NCBI RefSeq assembly: GCF_022606295.1
Contig: NZ_JAHHZS010000021.1
Coordinates: 1 to 64,000 of the forward strand
Origin: Arthrobacter bambusae
GTDB taxonomy: Bacteria; Actinomycetota; Actinomycetes; Actinomycetales; Micrococcaceae
DNA: 64,000 nt
Direction of reading: 5' to 3'
The notes under the pieces are model-generated. The model saw only the letters and a program-made list of their open reading frames with translations, searched no databases and had not been told where the DNA came from. Positions 1 through 7,967 of this stretch are shown here, one piece after another. Each line of letters begins with the position of its first letter. The stretch's first letter is position 1. A program made the position numbers and the translations under genes.

Positions 1-14
1 ATCGGAGGGAAACC

Positions 15-355
15 ATGACCATTCTCGTCACCGGAGGAACCGGCTTGGTCGGTCCCCGTCTCCTCAAGAGAGTCACCGACGCGGGCATCGAATGCCGCGC
101 CCTCGTCCGCCCCGGAAAAGAACTCCCGGATGGCGTGGAACGCGCAGAAGGTGACATCCTCAGCCCCGAGTCCCGGCCGGCAGCCGTGGAAGGCGTCACC
201 GCGGTCATCCACCTTGCCGCAGTATTCCGCACCCGCGACGACCGCCAGACACCCACCCTTGGAAGGGACAAATGGATGTGAACCTCGCCCGCAGCCTCGG
301 GTTCACGCCGACCATCAGCACCATCTACGAAGCCGTCCGCAAAGGCCTGCTCTGA
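15..355 (+). pseudogene. NAD-dependent epimerase/SDR gene, internally deleted and frameshifted
   Basis: An ATG at 15 follows a GGAGGG ribosome binding site. The first 70 or so codons encode a Rossmann start (TGGTGLVG) and continue to HLAAVFRT, typical of atypical short-chain dehydrogenases of the epimerase/dihydroflavonol-reductase type. The frame then drifts and stops at 281. In another frame, from about 255 to the TGA at 353-355, the DNA encodes a good C-terminal end of the same family (LARSLGFTPTISTIYEAVRK). The middle of a roughly 300-residue enzyme, including the YxxxK catalytic region, is missing. I read this as one gene reduced by an internal deletion plus frameshift; no function is expected. 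Confidence 0.7.
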
Positions 356-371
356 CCCGCACGCGGATCCA

Positions 372-494
372 TTACGAGGCGCGTTTCGGAACCGTCGTGA
401 AGTGCTCGACGACGGGGAACGGGTCGTAGAAATGGTGCAGCAACCCCTTCCACCGCTCGTAGTCGGCGGACCCACGGAAGCCTTCCGTGTGGGC
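372..494 (-). pseudogene. C-terminal remnant of an unidentified gene
   Basis: A minus-strand frame of about 40 codons ends at a TAA (372-374) and encodes a protein-like stretch containing YERWKGLLHHFYDPFPVVEH. It is preceded by an in-frame stop and has no start codon or ribosome binding site. The composition looks like the end of a real protein, but I do not recognise the family. It sits between the broken epimerase gene and the next intact gene, so it fits a zone of gene decay. Confidence 0.3.
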
Positions 495-497
495 TTC

Positions 498-893
498 TCA
501 GACGACCGCTTCTTCCAACGCCTGGGGATCCGGCAAGCCTCTCAGCCATTCCCTGGCGTCCTCGACGGACGTGAAGTATCCGTGCGGGCACTCTTGCTCA
601 CGCAACAACGCGGCAGCCATCACCCGATCGACCACCGTAGCCCCGACCAGTGCAACAGCGGACACAAACCGGGTCCCCAACAGCGTCGCTCTGGCCTCGA
701 GACCCAAACATACGTCCACGACCTCGACGAGCATCGGCTGTAGCCGACCTCCGGTCACACCCCGGACAGCAGCGACGACGGCGTCGGCATCGGCGCCCGA
801 CACCGACGAACCTGGCGCCCACCGCAAATGGAAGGTACCCCCTGCATCTACATTCAAGTTTGCGTTTGCGCAGGTCAACGCGATTTCCAACAT
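498..893 (-). CDS. small STAS/SpoIIAA-like protein (DUF7793 type)
   Basis: A 131-residue protein with no membrane segment. The start is supported by an AAGGGGG ribosome binding site. The N-terminus (GGTFHLRWAPG), alternating hydrophobic strands, a central MLVEVVDV strand and a C-terminal FTSVEDAREWL helix match small STAS/SpoIIAA-like proteins common in Micrococcaceae, where the last helix usually carries the E(A/D)xxWL signature. The biochemical role is not known. Assignment rests on pattern memory, so the family name is tentative; that this is a real gene is more secure. Confidence 0.6.
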   Translation of the reverse strand: MLEIALTCANANLNVDAGGTFHLRWAPGSSVSGADADAVVAAVRGVTGGRLQPMLVEVVDVCLGLEARATLLGTRFVSAVALVGATVVDRVMAAALLREQECPHGYFTSVEDAREWLRGLPDPQALEEAVV

Positions 894-990
894 AGGCCCC
901 CTTAGTCCTCAGATGAGGCTAGTGGACCCCGCGGGGCAAAAGTGATTAATCGAACAATTTCGCCACCGTGGCCTTGAGTGACCCCTACTC

Positions 991-1554
991 TCACTGAGCG
1001 ATATCAGGCCGTGTGCTCATCCATTCCGCACGAAGTGTTGAAAATACCTCTTTGTCGTATCGCTTTCCGTCGTAGACCCAGCTGCTGCGAAGGACTCCGT
1101 CCGAACGCATACCCAGTCGCTGCGCGACAGCCACACTGCGGTCGTTGTCGGTGCGGCACCGCCATTCGATGCGGGACATCCCACGCTCCACGAAAGCCCA
1201 CTCCATGAGCAGCTGGACCGACCGGGTGATGAGACCTCCTCCGACAGCACCGGGTTCGAGCCAGCAGCCGATCTCGCAAATGCCCCAGACGGAGTCAAAC
1301 GTCACAAACATCACGCCTCCGACGATCCTGCCTTCGTTCCAGAGTCCATAGATGCGCGCCCCGTCGTTCGCAGTGGCTGTAGCGTAACGCTGAAGCGTAG
1401 CGCGGGCACCCTCGACGGTGTCGGTGACAAAAGTCGGTCCGACCCACGGCCGGATATGGTCTCTCGCCCTGTTCATGTGCTCGGCAAACTCGCCGGCGTG
1501 CCATGGCTCAAGAGGCTTCAGGACGACCCCGTCCTGCACGACTTTTTCAAACAT
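991..1554 (-). CDS. GNAT family N-acetyltransferase, RimJ/RimL type
   Basis: A 187-residue cytosolic protein, the normal length for the RimJ/RimL branch of GNAT acetyltransferases, which transfer acetyl from acetyl-CoA to protein N-termini or small amines. The LKPLEPWHAGEF start, the IGGWLEP-like strand (EIGCWLEPGAVGGGLITRSV, the acetyl-CoA loop region) and the distal ERGMSRIEWRCRTDNDRSVAVAQRLGM block are diagnostic. The start follows AGGAAAA. It is a single gene running opposite to nothing nearby that suggests a substrate. A second RimJ-like gene lies at 37701-38321. Confidence 0.85.
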   Translation of the reverse strand: MFEKVVQDGVVLKPLEPWHAGEFAEHMNRARDHIRPWVGPTFVTDTVEGARATLQRYATATANDGARIYGLWNEGRIVGGVMFVTFDSVWGICEIGCWLEPGAVGGGLITRSVQLLMEWAFVERGMSRIEWRCRTDNDRSVAVAQRLGMRSDGVLRSSWVYDGKRYDKEVFSTLRAEWMSTRPDIAQ

Positions 1555-1635
1555 TGTTTTTTCCTGAGGGGTTATTCCAGAGTTTGGTTGCCACTGGGTG
1601 TAGGTGACTTTCCCGGACGTGTGCGGTGTACCGCT

Positions 1636-2004
1636 TCAGAACAACAAGACGAGCCCGACGCCGGCTGCCGCGGCCCCGACGCATGCCGCCATAGTGCCCA
1701 CGCCGTTAAGGAAGGCAAGGCCGGTCCGGCCGCTCTGGACAAGCCGGACGGTCTCCAAGCTCGCCGTACTAAAGGTCGTGTATCCGCCGAGGAATCCAGT
1801 GCCGAGAATCAGCTGAAGGGATTCGGGAGCCTGATGCGCCATGACCAGTCCCGCCAGGATCCCCATGAGCAGCGACCCGGAGAGGTTGATGAAGATGGTG
1901 CCCAGCGGCAGCGCAGTCCGGGCCCAGGAACGGACCACTCCGTCCACCACGAAACGCGCAGCCGCCCCTGCACCCCCCGCGAGCGCGATCAGAAGGAGCG
2001 TCAT
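1636..2004 (-). CDS. crcB: fluoride channel Fluc/CrcB, second subunit
   Basis: A 122-residue, four-helix membrane protein of the Fluc family, which exports fluoride as a dual-topology dimer. The family signatures GAAARF, G(T)IFINLSGSLLMG and LGTGFLGGYTTFSTASLE are present. The ATG at 2004 was chosen over the longer frame to 2109 because it overlaps the upstream crcB stop (ATGA) and has a GGAAGG binding site inside that gene. Two crcB genes in tandem usually make a heterodimer whose subunits have fixed opposite orientations. It is the last gene of a usp-crcB-crcB operon. Confidence 0.92.
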   Translation of the reverse strand: MTLLLIALAGGAGAAARFVVDGVVRSWARTALPLGTIFINLSGSLLMGILAGLVMAHQAPESLQLILGTGFLGGYTTFSTASLETVRLVQSGRTGLAFLNGVGTMAACVGAAAAGVGLVLLF

Positions 2005-2498
2005 GGCTGGACCTTCCCCCGTGGGGCGGATTTGTGCCGGAGCGTCCCAAGCCAGATACCAAGGGTTGTGGCCGCGACGCCGCCCAACAGGCTGGCAACC
2101 AAGTACCACATAGCGTCCACTCCGCGTCCTGCTCCGAAGAGATGCACCGAGTCCAGCGCCAGGGTGCTGTAGGTGGTGTAGGCCCCGAGGAAACCACTTC
2201 CAATGCCCAAGCGGGCAATCCGGCGGAGACCGGCGTCGGGCCCGCTCCGCGCGAGCGCCTCGAGTAGCCAGCCCAGCGCGAGCGCGCCGGACAGATTGAT
2301 AAGAAGGGTGGGCAGCGGCCAGGAGTCCGGCGCGGGAAGCGCCATGCCAAACCCGTAGCGGCTCAAAGCCCCGAGGATTCCTCCGGCTCCGACGAGCAGA
2401 ACGAACCGGCCGTGTAGATGGAGGGGTCGGTGCAGGGTCCGGTCCGATGGCGCCGTCCTTGCTTCGGCTCCGGGAGGGGCGGTGCTGCTTTCCTTCAT
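2001..2498 (-). CDS. crcB: fluoride channel Fluc/CrcB, first subunit
   Basis: A 165-residue Fluc protein with a 30-residue hydrophilic N-terminal extension before the first helix. It carries GILGALSRYG, TLLINLSGALALG and GSGFLGAYTTYSTLALD, the fluoride-pore Asn and the TTYST polar track of the family. Start and stop overlap its neighbours by four bases on both sides, so the three genes are translationally coupled. With the downstream paralogue it probably forms a heterodimeric channel protecting the cytosol from fluoride. No fluoride riboswitch is visible upstream of the operon. Confidence 0.92.
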   Translation of the reverse strand: MKESSTAPPGAEARTAPSDRTLHRPLHLHGRFVLLVGAGGILGALSRYGFGMALPAPDSWPLPTLLINLSGALALGWLLEALARSGPDAGLRRIARLGIGSGFLGAYTTYSTLALDSVHLFGAGRGVDAMWYLVASLLGGVAATTLGIWLGTLRHKSAPRGKVQP

Positions 2499-3031
2499 TG
2501 ATCCCTGCTTGGGTCGTGACGGCCCAAGGGAACCATGAGCACGGGGCAGTTTTGGCGATGTGCCAGATGCAAGGCTACCGATCCGGTGACCAGTCCTTCA
2601 AACTTCGGTCCGAGGCCGTGTTCCTTTGTTCCGACCACGATCATGGAAGCGTTGATGCTCGCCGCGTAACGGCCTAGTGACCGGGCAGGCTCGCCGGCAA
2701 GCATCACGAAGGTCCACTGCACGCCCGTTCCGTCGAGTTGATCCGCGATGCGGGAATGGAGCGACTCCGAGATGGCCGCGGCGTCGTCGTCGATTCCGTC
2801 GGGGTCAATCGCCTGAGCGGCCAAGTGCCCGTCCCGGTCCCCTGCCGCCGGGAAACTCGTGACGTCGGCGAAGGCAAGGACCAGCTCCAAACCGGCGCTG
2901 AGCGCTACTTCAGCGGCTTTCTCAACCACGGTGCGAGGCTGGTGCGGGAGAACCCCGGCCAAAACGGGTCCGGTCAAGCGGGCGGGGCTGCCCTTGGCCA
3001 GAGGCATGTCCTCGCCGCGCGGGTTGCTCAT
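2495..3031 (-). CDS. universal stress protein (UspA family)
   Basis: A 178-residue single-domain Usp protein. The core runs from a PVLAGVLPHQP strand to ASMIVVGTKEHGLG, followed by TGSVALHLAHRQNCPVLMVP; the GT-x2-G-x-GSV-type nucleotide loop is recognisable (GTKEHGLG...TGSV). The ATG has a strong GGAGGG site. It is the first gene of the operon with two crcB genes and overlaps the next gene by four bases, which links it to fluoride or general stress tolerance. The exact ligand, ATP or none, cannot be read from the sequence. Confidence 0.88.
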   Translation of the reverse strand: MSNPRGEDMPLAKGSPARLTGPVLAGVLPHQPRTVVEKAAEVALSAGLELVLAFADVTSFPAAGDRDGHLAAQAIDPDGIDDDAAAISESLHSRIADQLDGTGVQWTFVMLAGEPARSLGRYAASINASMIVVGTKEHGLGPKFEGLVTGSVALHLAHRQNCPVLMVPLGRHDPSRDQ

Positions 3032-3138
3032 GGGTGCCCTCCAAATGTCCGGACTATCAGGATGCGGATTGGTCCATCTTGCTCCAGTATGGACTTCGAC
3101 GGCTGGCGTTGTCCCAAGCGCTAAGCGAGAATGTCGAT

Positions 3139-3873
3139 ATGTGCGGTCGGTTCAGTGTCGGTTTCGAGGCAGACTATCTCTCGAGGAAGCTCGGTGCCGT
3201 GTTGCGCGGTGATACCGACTACCCCTCGCCAACGCTCCAGATCAACCCGACCGACCCCGTGGTCTTTCTGCGGGGACGGTCAGGAGACGGGTCAGTCGGT
3301 CGCGAGCTCGCGGCCGGGCGATGGGGCCTGGTTCCAACATTCTCCAAGTCGTTCGATTCAAAGGTGCCCACTTGGAACGCGCGATCGGAAACGGCTGGCG
3401 CAACACCGGCATTCAGGGCTTCCCTGCCCAAGTGGCGGGCGGTGGTTCCGGCCTCTGCCTACTATGAGTGGAAGAAATCGGGGCCCGGCCGAAAGGATCC
3501 CAAGCAGCGCTACATCGTCGAACCTCAAGATGAGCTGATTACCTTCGCCGGCTTGTTTGCGCCCTGGCGTGACGAGAGCATCGAGGACAAGTCGGCACCC
3601 GGCGCGTGGCGCTTGTCATGCTCGATCCTGACCATGGACTCACCTCCGGAAGGCGTCCATGAGCGGCTGCACAATCTGCATGACCGGATCCCGGTTCCGA
3701 TCTCTCCGGACTTGATCGACGATTGGATCGACCCCAAGGAAACCAGGGGCCAGGCCTTGTTGGATGCCGTGCTGGGCGAGGCGTATGCCTTGTCGTCGCC
3801 GTGGACGATGAGGCCCGTGGAACTCGTCGAAGACAACACCAAGCTGGTGGACGTCGCGAACCCGGCCGCCTGA
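3139..3873 (+). CDS. SRAP domain protein (HMCES/YedK family) for abasic-site crosslinks
   Basis: The protein of 244 residues starts MCGRFS, which fixes the start at 3139 although the frame is open further upstream: Cys2 becomes the N-terminal catalytic residue after Met removal. SRAP proteins trap abasic sites in single-stranded DNA by a thiazolidine link to Cys2 and act in SOS or replication-coupled repair. Other family markers are visible: WGLVP, the active-site NARSE motif, ASAYYEW with the catalytic Glu, FAGLF(A/P)W, and the LHDRIPV motif with its His. Length is typical. It converges on the next small gene with one base between them. Confidence 0.93.
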   Translation: MCGRFSVGFEADYLSRKLGAVLRGDTDYPSPTLQINPTDPVVFLRGRSGDGSVGRELAAGRWGLVPTFSKSFDSKVPTWNARSETAGATPAFRASLPKWRAVVPASAYYEWKKSGPGRKDPKQRYIVEPQDELITFAGLFAPWRDESIEDKSAPGAWRLSCSILTMDSPPEGVHERLHNLHDRIPVPISPDLIDDWIDPKETRGQALLDAVLGEAYALSSPWTMRPVELVEDNTKLVDVANPAA

Positions 3874-3874
3874 C

Positions 3875-4144
3875 TCAACGCTCGTAGCGCAGCTCGGCCC
3901 TCACGTCCGTATCCTTCAGCCACGTCAATCTGGTGGCCGATCCGAAGGGATTCGGCCACCACTGGACCAGGACCTTGCCCTCCGACGTCCGGGTGACCAT
4001 GGCCGGAACATATTGAAGGTACTTCGGCCAAACGAGCTTGGCGATCACGGGCACCCTGGAGACGGTTGAAAGGGGCTCCGTTTGGCGCGGAGGCGGGGCG
4101 CCGACTGAATTCAACGGCGCGGGGTATTCGGGCTGGTCAGGCAT
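3875..4144 (-). CDS. small conserved-looking hypothetical protein
   Basis: An 89-residue soluble protein with a proline-rich N-terminus and a C-terminal half rich in Trp, Tyr and charged residues (VWPKYLQYVPAM, VLVQWWPNP). No catalytic motif or membrane segment is seen and I do not recognise the family. Third-position GC and the absence of a better frame on the other strand favour a real gene. It converges tail to tail with the SRAP gene. The function is unknown. Confidence 0.55.
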   Translation of the reverse strand: MPDQPEYPAPLNSVGAPPPRQTEPLSTVSRVPVIAKLVWPKYLQYVPAMVTRTSEGKVLVQWWPNPFGSATRLTWLKDTDVRAELRYER

Positions 4145-4172
4145 GCCCGAATACTACTGCGGGGCATCGACA

Positions 4173-4207
4173 ATATGGAGGTCAGGAGATTCGAACTCCA
4201 TAGCTCC
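4173..4207 (-). other. tRNA 3'-half remnant (T-arm and acceptor side)
   Basis: Read on the minus strand, this stretch has a tRNA-like T-loop (GGAG TTCGAAT CTCC) followed by GACCTCCA, like the 3' end of a tRNA. No matching acceptor 5' strand, D-arm or anticodon arm is found upstream, so it is not a functional tRNA. Sixteen bases (4184-4199) are identical to the T-arm of the tRNA-Ala at 35756-35828. It may mark an old integration or recombination end at the edge of the sugar-acid island. Confidence 0.4.
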
Positions 4208-4230
4208 AGGATGCCGACCCCCGGCGTGCG

Positions 4231-4264
4231 GCGGCCACTCCCCATGTCTCGGGGAAGTGGCCGC
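4231..4264 (-). terminator. hairpin terminator behind the kinase-GH3 gene
   Basis: The arms GCGGCCACTCCCC and GGGGAAGTGGCCGC pair with one bulged base around a six-base loop, 18 bases past the stop of the gluconokinase-GH3 gene. There is no long T run, as is common in actinobacteria. Confidence 0.75.
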
Positions 4265-4281
4265 AACAGGGTGGAACCGGC

Positions 4282-6630
4282 CTATAACCGTGTGTCGAAC
4301 GAATCGCAGAACACGTTCTCGTTGAACGTCCCCTGGAACTCGGACTTGCCCTGGATTTTCTGGATGGTAGCCCGGATGGCCTCGCGCGTCCCTGCATGGG
4401 CGTTGATGGCCGTCCTGACCATCGGCACGTCGATCAAGTGGTTCGGCTGGTTCAGCGAGACGAACACCGTGGGGACTTCCGTGACGTACCAAGGGATTTC
4501 CGCCGCCATGGGGCTGGACCATTTGATGCGGATCGCCGCCTCCTGGGCAAAGCCCTTGACATTGGCGAAGACGAATGCGGCATCATACTTGTCCGCATAA
4601 TCGCCGGTGGCTTCGTCGGAGATGACGCTCATGAAGTTCACGCCCGACTCCCCCGCAGCCTCACGCTGTTCCGCCGTCTTGAAGAGGTGGACCTCGAACC
4701 CCGCGGCTTCAAGTTCCTCCTTGACCGTATCCAGGTAGGCCAGCGGGTCCGCCCGGGTGAAATCGGATCCGCCGGAGATGCCGTACAGGCGAATCCGCTT
4801 GTGGGTTTCCGGCGTGATGGGCAGGTTGCCGGCGGTGTCCTTGATCAGGGTGACGGTTTTGTCCGCGATTTCGGCGGCGACGGCTAGGTGGGCCTCGCTG
4901 CCGATCAGCCGCAGCGCCTCGGCCGACGGCGTCAATTCTTCCGGCAGCTTCCTGTGCAGCCCCAGGCTGGCCTTCAACCCCAGGATCCGGCGCAACGCAT
5001 CATGCAGGCGCTGATCGGTGATCACGCCGGTCTTGTAACCGTCCATCATGTATTGGAAGTCCTCCGCCGGGTTGCGGAAGAACAGAAACATGTCGCAGCC
5101 CGCGGCGATGGTGGCTGGAACGAGGTCCTTGCGCTTCTTTGCCTGGGTGAGTCCGACCATTTGCGATGCGTCAGTGAGGATCAGTCCGTTGAAGCCGAGC
5201 TCGCCACGGAGCAGGTCCTGCAGAAGCTCCGGAGCAAGGGTGGCGGGCAGGATATCCCGGTCTTCAGTCCCCGGCCGGAAATGCCGCGTGAGCTCAGGAG
5301 CCCCGATGTGTCCAACCATGATGGATTGGACCCCGTGGCCGATCATCTCCCGGTACACGTGTCCGTAGCTGGAATTCCACTCCGCGTACCCGAGCGTGTT
5401 GTACGACGTGACCACGTGCTGGTCGCGTTCGTCCACGCCGTCGCCGGGGAAATGCTTGATGGCGCAGACAGTGGGAGATTCGCTGATGCCGTCGAAGTAC
5501 TCCTTGGCGCGCTCCACCACGATTTCCGGTGTGTTGCCGAACGCCCGGGTGGAGATGACCGTGTTGCGCCAGTTGTAGTGGATGTCCACGATCGGCGCGA
5601 ACGCCCAGTTGCAGCCCAAAGCCGCGGTTTCCACTCCGGCCACCTGGCCCATTTTCCTCGCAATGGACTTGTCCGGGTGGGAACCGGCCTGCAGGTGGGT
5701 CGACACGAAGGTTCCGTCGTCACAGCTTCCAGCTCCGCCCATTTCCGGGTTGGAGGCGACCAGGAGCGGGATGCGCGTCTTGGACTGGGCATAACGGATG
5801 TGTTGCTGGACAGCAGCAGATGGACCCGGCCGGTACCTCATCCCGCCGACGTGATAGTTCTCCAGCACGCCGTCGAGGTACTCCGGGGAGTAATCGTTGT
5901 TGTGGTTGATGAAGAGCTGCCCGATTTTTTCCTCGAGGCTCATGCCTCGGATGGTGGAGTCCACCCAGGCAACGGCGTCGTCGTCGAGGTTGAACGGCGC
6001 CGACTGGAGGTCGACGTCGAACTGCCGCACCTGGGTGCCCACGGCGCCGGCGCGGGTGTGCCCCGCCGGAGCTTCGGAGCCTGCGACGGCGGCAATCCCG
6101 GCGAGCGCTTCGGCGACCACCTCGTTGACCGGTACGGCGATGTCGACGACGAACCCGGCCTCGTCGGCGTCGAGCGGTTCCAGCGTGGCGAGCTGTGAGT
6201 CCAGCAGCGCGGGCGGCATGAAGTGGCCGGAACGGCCCTCTGTCCTTTCCCTCAGCACCTCTTTGCTGCCATGAAGGTGCAGGAAGACCGTGTCGGGTGC
6301 CTTCTCGCGGATGGCGTCCCGGTAGCTGCGCCGGAGGGCAGAGCACGCGAGAACCAGCCCGCCGTCGCCGGCGTTGGCGAGTTCGGTGCCCACGGTGGCG
6401 AGCCAGGGCCAGCGGTCTTCATCGGTCAGCGGGGTTCCGGCGGCCATTTTGGCAACGTTCTCCACTGGGTGGAGGGAATCGCCGTCGAGGAACGGAACGC
6501 CCAGCGCCCGGGCCACGAGGTCCCCGATGGTGGTCTTGCCGCAACCTGAGACGCCCATCACCACGATGCGCCGCGGCTTGTTCCCTCCAGCGATGGGGTC
6601 GCCGGCCGTGGCGACGTTCCTACCAGTCAT
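4282..6630 (-). CDS. gluconokinase fused to glycoside hydrolase family 3 protein
   Basis: One continuous 782-residue frame holds two enzymes. Residues about 20-180 are a GntK-type gluconokinase with P-loop GVSGCGKT (26-33), the family DGDSLHP motif and [12 protein letters not shown]; this kinase makes 6-phosphogluconate from gluconate and ATP. After a linker (about 185-215), residues 216-560 are a GH3 TIM barrel with [13 protein letters not shown], the KHFPGDG loop (392-398) ending D403-x-H405, and a LTDAS motif whose D487 is the likely nucleophile. Residues 570-782 resemble the GH3 second domain. The KHFPG...D-x-H form recalls NagZ-type GH3 enzymes. The start overlaps the manD stop by 11 bases, so translation is coupled. 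No signal peptide is present, so the hydrolase acts inside the cell on an imported glycoside. The substrate is unknown. Confidence 0.85.
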   Translation of the reverse strand: MTGRNVATAGDPIAGGNKPRRIVVMGVSGCGKTTIGDLVARALGVPFLDGDSLHPVENVAKMAAGTPLTDEDRWPWLATVGTELANAGDGGLVLACSALRRSYRDAIREKAPDTVFLHLHGSKEVLRERTEGRSGHFMPPALLDSQLATLEPLDADEAGFVVDIAVPVNEVVAEALAGIAAVAGSEAPAGHTRAGAVGTQVRQFDVDLQSAPFNLDDDAVAWVDSTIRGMSLEEKIGQLFINHNNDYSPEYLDGVLENYHVGGMRYRPGPSAAVQQHIRYAQSKTRIPLLVASNPEMGGAGSCDDGTFVSTHLQAGSHPDKSIARKMGQVAGVETAALGCNWAFAPIVDIHYNWRNTVISTRAFGNTPEIVVERAKEYFDGISESPTVCAIKHFPGDGVDERDQHVVTSYNTLGYAEWNSSYGHVYREMIGHGVQSIMVGHIGAPELTRHFRPGTEDRDILPATLAPELLQDLLRGELGFNGLILTDASQMVGLTQAKKRKDLVPATIAAGCDMFLFFRNPAEDFQYMMDGYKTGVITDQRLHDALRRILGLKASLGLHRKLPEELTPSAEALRLIGSEAHLAVAAEIADKTVTLIKDTAGNLPITPETHKRIRLYGISGGSDFTRADPLAYLDTVKEELEAAGFEVHLFKTAEQREAAGESGVNFMSVISDEATGDYADKYDAAFVFANVKGFAQEAAIRIKWSSPMAAEIPWYVTEVPTVFVSLNQPNHLIDVPMVRTAINAHAGTREAIRATIQKIQGKSEFQGTFNENVFCDSFDTRL

Positions 6631-7849
6631 GGACGGTGCCGTCCACGAGTCGGTTGTAGGGCAGGTAGGCCTGCTGGTACGGGAAGGAGTTGGCGGCTTC
6701 TTCGTTGAATTCGACGCCGAGGCCCGGCTTGTCGCCCGGGTGCAGATAGCCGTCGGTGAAGGTCATGGACTGCTCGAAGACCGTGTTGGTCTTGTCCGAA
6801 TGCTGCATGTATTCCTGGATGCCGTAGTTGTGGATGGCCAGGCCCACGTGGAGCTGCGCGGCGAAACCGACGGGCGAAATGTCGGTGGGGCCGTGGAAAC
6901 CGGACTTGATCTGGTACTGGGCGGCGAAGTCCATGACCTTCTTCAGCGGCGAAATGCCGCCGAAGTGCGTCGACGCGGCGCGGACGTAGTCGATGAGCTG
7001 TTCCTTGATGAGCGTCTGGAAGTCATAGACCGTGTTGAAGATTTCGCCGATGGCCAGCGGTGTTGTGGTGTGCTGGCGGACCAGGCGCAGCCCTTCCTGG
7101 TTTTCGGCCGGGGTGCAGTCTTCGAGCCAGAACAGGTCGTACGGTTCCAGGGCCTTGCCGAGCTTGGCAGCCTGGATGGGGGTCATGCGGTGGTGGCCAT
7201 CGTGCAGCAGCGGGATTTCCGGGCCGAATTCATTCCGAACCGCTTCGAAGACGGTGGGCAGGTGGCGCAGGTAGGCGCGCGTGTCCCAGTCCTCTTCCTG
7301 TGGGAACGCACCGCGACCGGCTGGCTCGTAGTCGTAGCGCTCACCCGAGGCCTGCGCCTGTGCGGCCACCCCGTACACGGCTTTGATGCCCGGGATGGCG
7401 GTCTGGATGCGGATCGACTTGTAACCCAGCTCCAGGTGCTCCCGGACCGAGTCGAACAAGGAAGGGATGTCCGCGCCCGAGGCGTGGCCGTACGCGCGCA
7501 GCCCGTTACGGGAGGCACCGCCCAGGAGCTGGTAGACCGGCAGCCCGGCCACTTTGCCCTTGATGTCCCACAGGGCCATGTCGACGGCGGCGATCGCGGC
7601 CATGGTGACCGGACCACGGCGCCAGTACGAGGAGCGGTAGAGGAACTGCCAGGTGTCCTCGATCCGGTGCGGGTCCTTGCCGATCAGCAGCTGCGCAACG
7701 TGTTCCTTCAGGTACGCGGCCACGGCGAGTTCACGGCCGTTCAGGGTCGCGTCGCCGATGCCGGTCACGCCGTCCTCGGTGGTGATCCGCAAGGTCACGA
7801 AGTTCCGGGTGGGGCTGGTCACGAAGACTTCAGCGGCAATGATTTTCAC
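6620..7849 (-). CDS. manD: mannonate dehydratase (ManD, enolase superfamily)
   Basis: A 409-residue enolase-superfamily enzyme converting D-mannonate to 2-keto-3-deoxy-D-gluconate. The GTG at 7849 was chosen over a longer frame because it follows an AAAGGA site and begins [10 protein letters not shown], as in ManD. Key positions fit the characterised ManD family: Arg147 in SIRIQTA, Tyr159, metal ligands Asp217 (LLHDGHHR), Glu243 (FWLEDC) and Glu269 (AIGEIFN), and His219. The C-terminus contains [11 protein letters not shown], also typical. Some family members are low-activity or gluconate-acting (RspA-like); the neighbouring uxuB and uxaC support mannonate as substrate. A LacI-type operator lies 100 bases upstream. 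Confidence 0.9.
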   Translation of the reverse strand: MKIIAAEVFVTSPTRNFVTLRITTEDGVTGIGDATLNGRELAVAAYLKEHVAQLLIGKDPHRIEDTWQFLYRSSYWRRGPVTMAAIAAVDMALWDIKGKVAGLPVYQLLGGASRNGLRAYGHASGADIPSLFDSVREHLELGYKSIRIQTAIPGIKAVYGVAAQAQASGERYDYEPAGRGAFPQEEDWDTRAYLRHLPTVFEAVRNEFGPEIPLLHDGHHRMTPIQAAKLGKALEPYDLFWLEDCTPAENQEGLRLVRQHTTTPLAIGEIFNTVYDFQTLIKEQLIDYVRAASTHFGGISPLKKVMDFAAQYQIKSGFHGPTDISPVGFAAQLHVGLAIHNYGIQEYMQHSDKTNTVFEQSMTFTDGYLHPGDKPGLGVEFNEEAANSFPYQQAYLPYNRLVDGTVHDW

Positions 7850-7948
7850 AGCTGGTCCTTTCAGGGTTGCTGATCGAGGGCTGGCCTGGCCCGGATGCGA
7901 CGTGCACCACAGGGCGGGTAAAGACGATCTTAGGATGGATGACAATTA

Positions 7949-7964
7949 TTGGCAACCGGTTGCA
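7949..7964. promoter_or_regulatory. LacI-type operator upstream of manD
   Basis: TTGGCAACCGGTTGCA contains the perfect 12-base palindrome GCAACCGGTTGC with the central CG typical of LacI-family operators. It lies about 100 bases before the manD start and just before the transporter stop. Similar sites occur at 9534, 12676 and 17958. The cognate regulator is probably the LacI gene at 12735-13802. Confidence 0.75.
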
Positions 7965-7967
7965 GTA

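Noticed and set aside
3032..3138. Possible fluoride riboswitch upstream of the usp-crcB operon
   Set aside because: I could not find the conserved fluoride-aptamer segments in this leader on the minus strand.
6374..7873. Long plus-strand frames opposite manD, the kinase-GH3 gene and the helicase-like gene (for example 41096-45097)
   Set aside because: These are mirror frames produced by high third-position GC; their translations are low-complexity and lack domains, while the minus strand carries recognisable enzymes.
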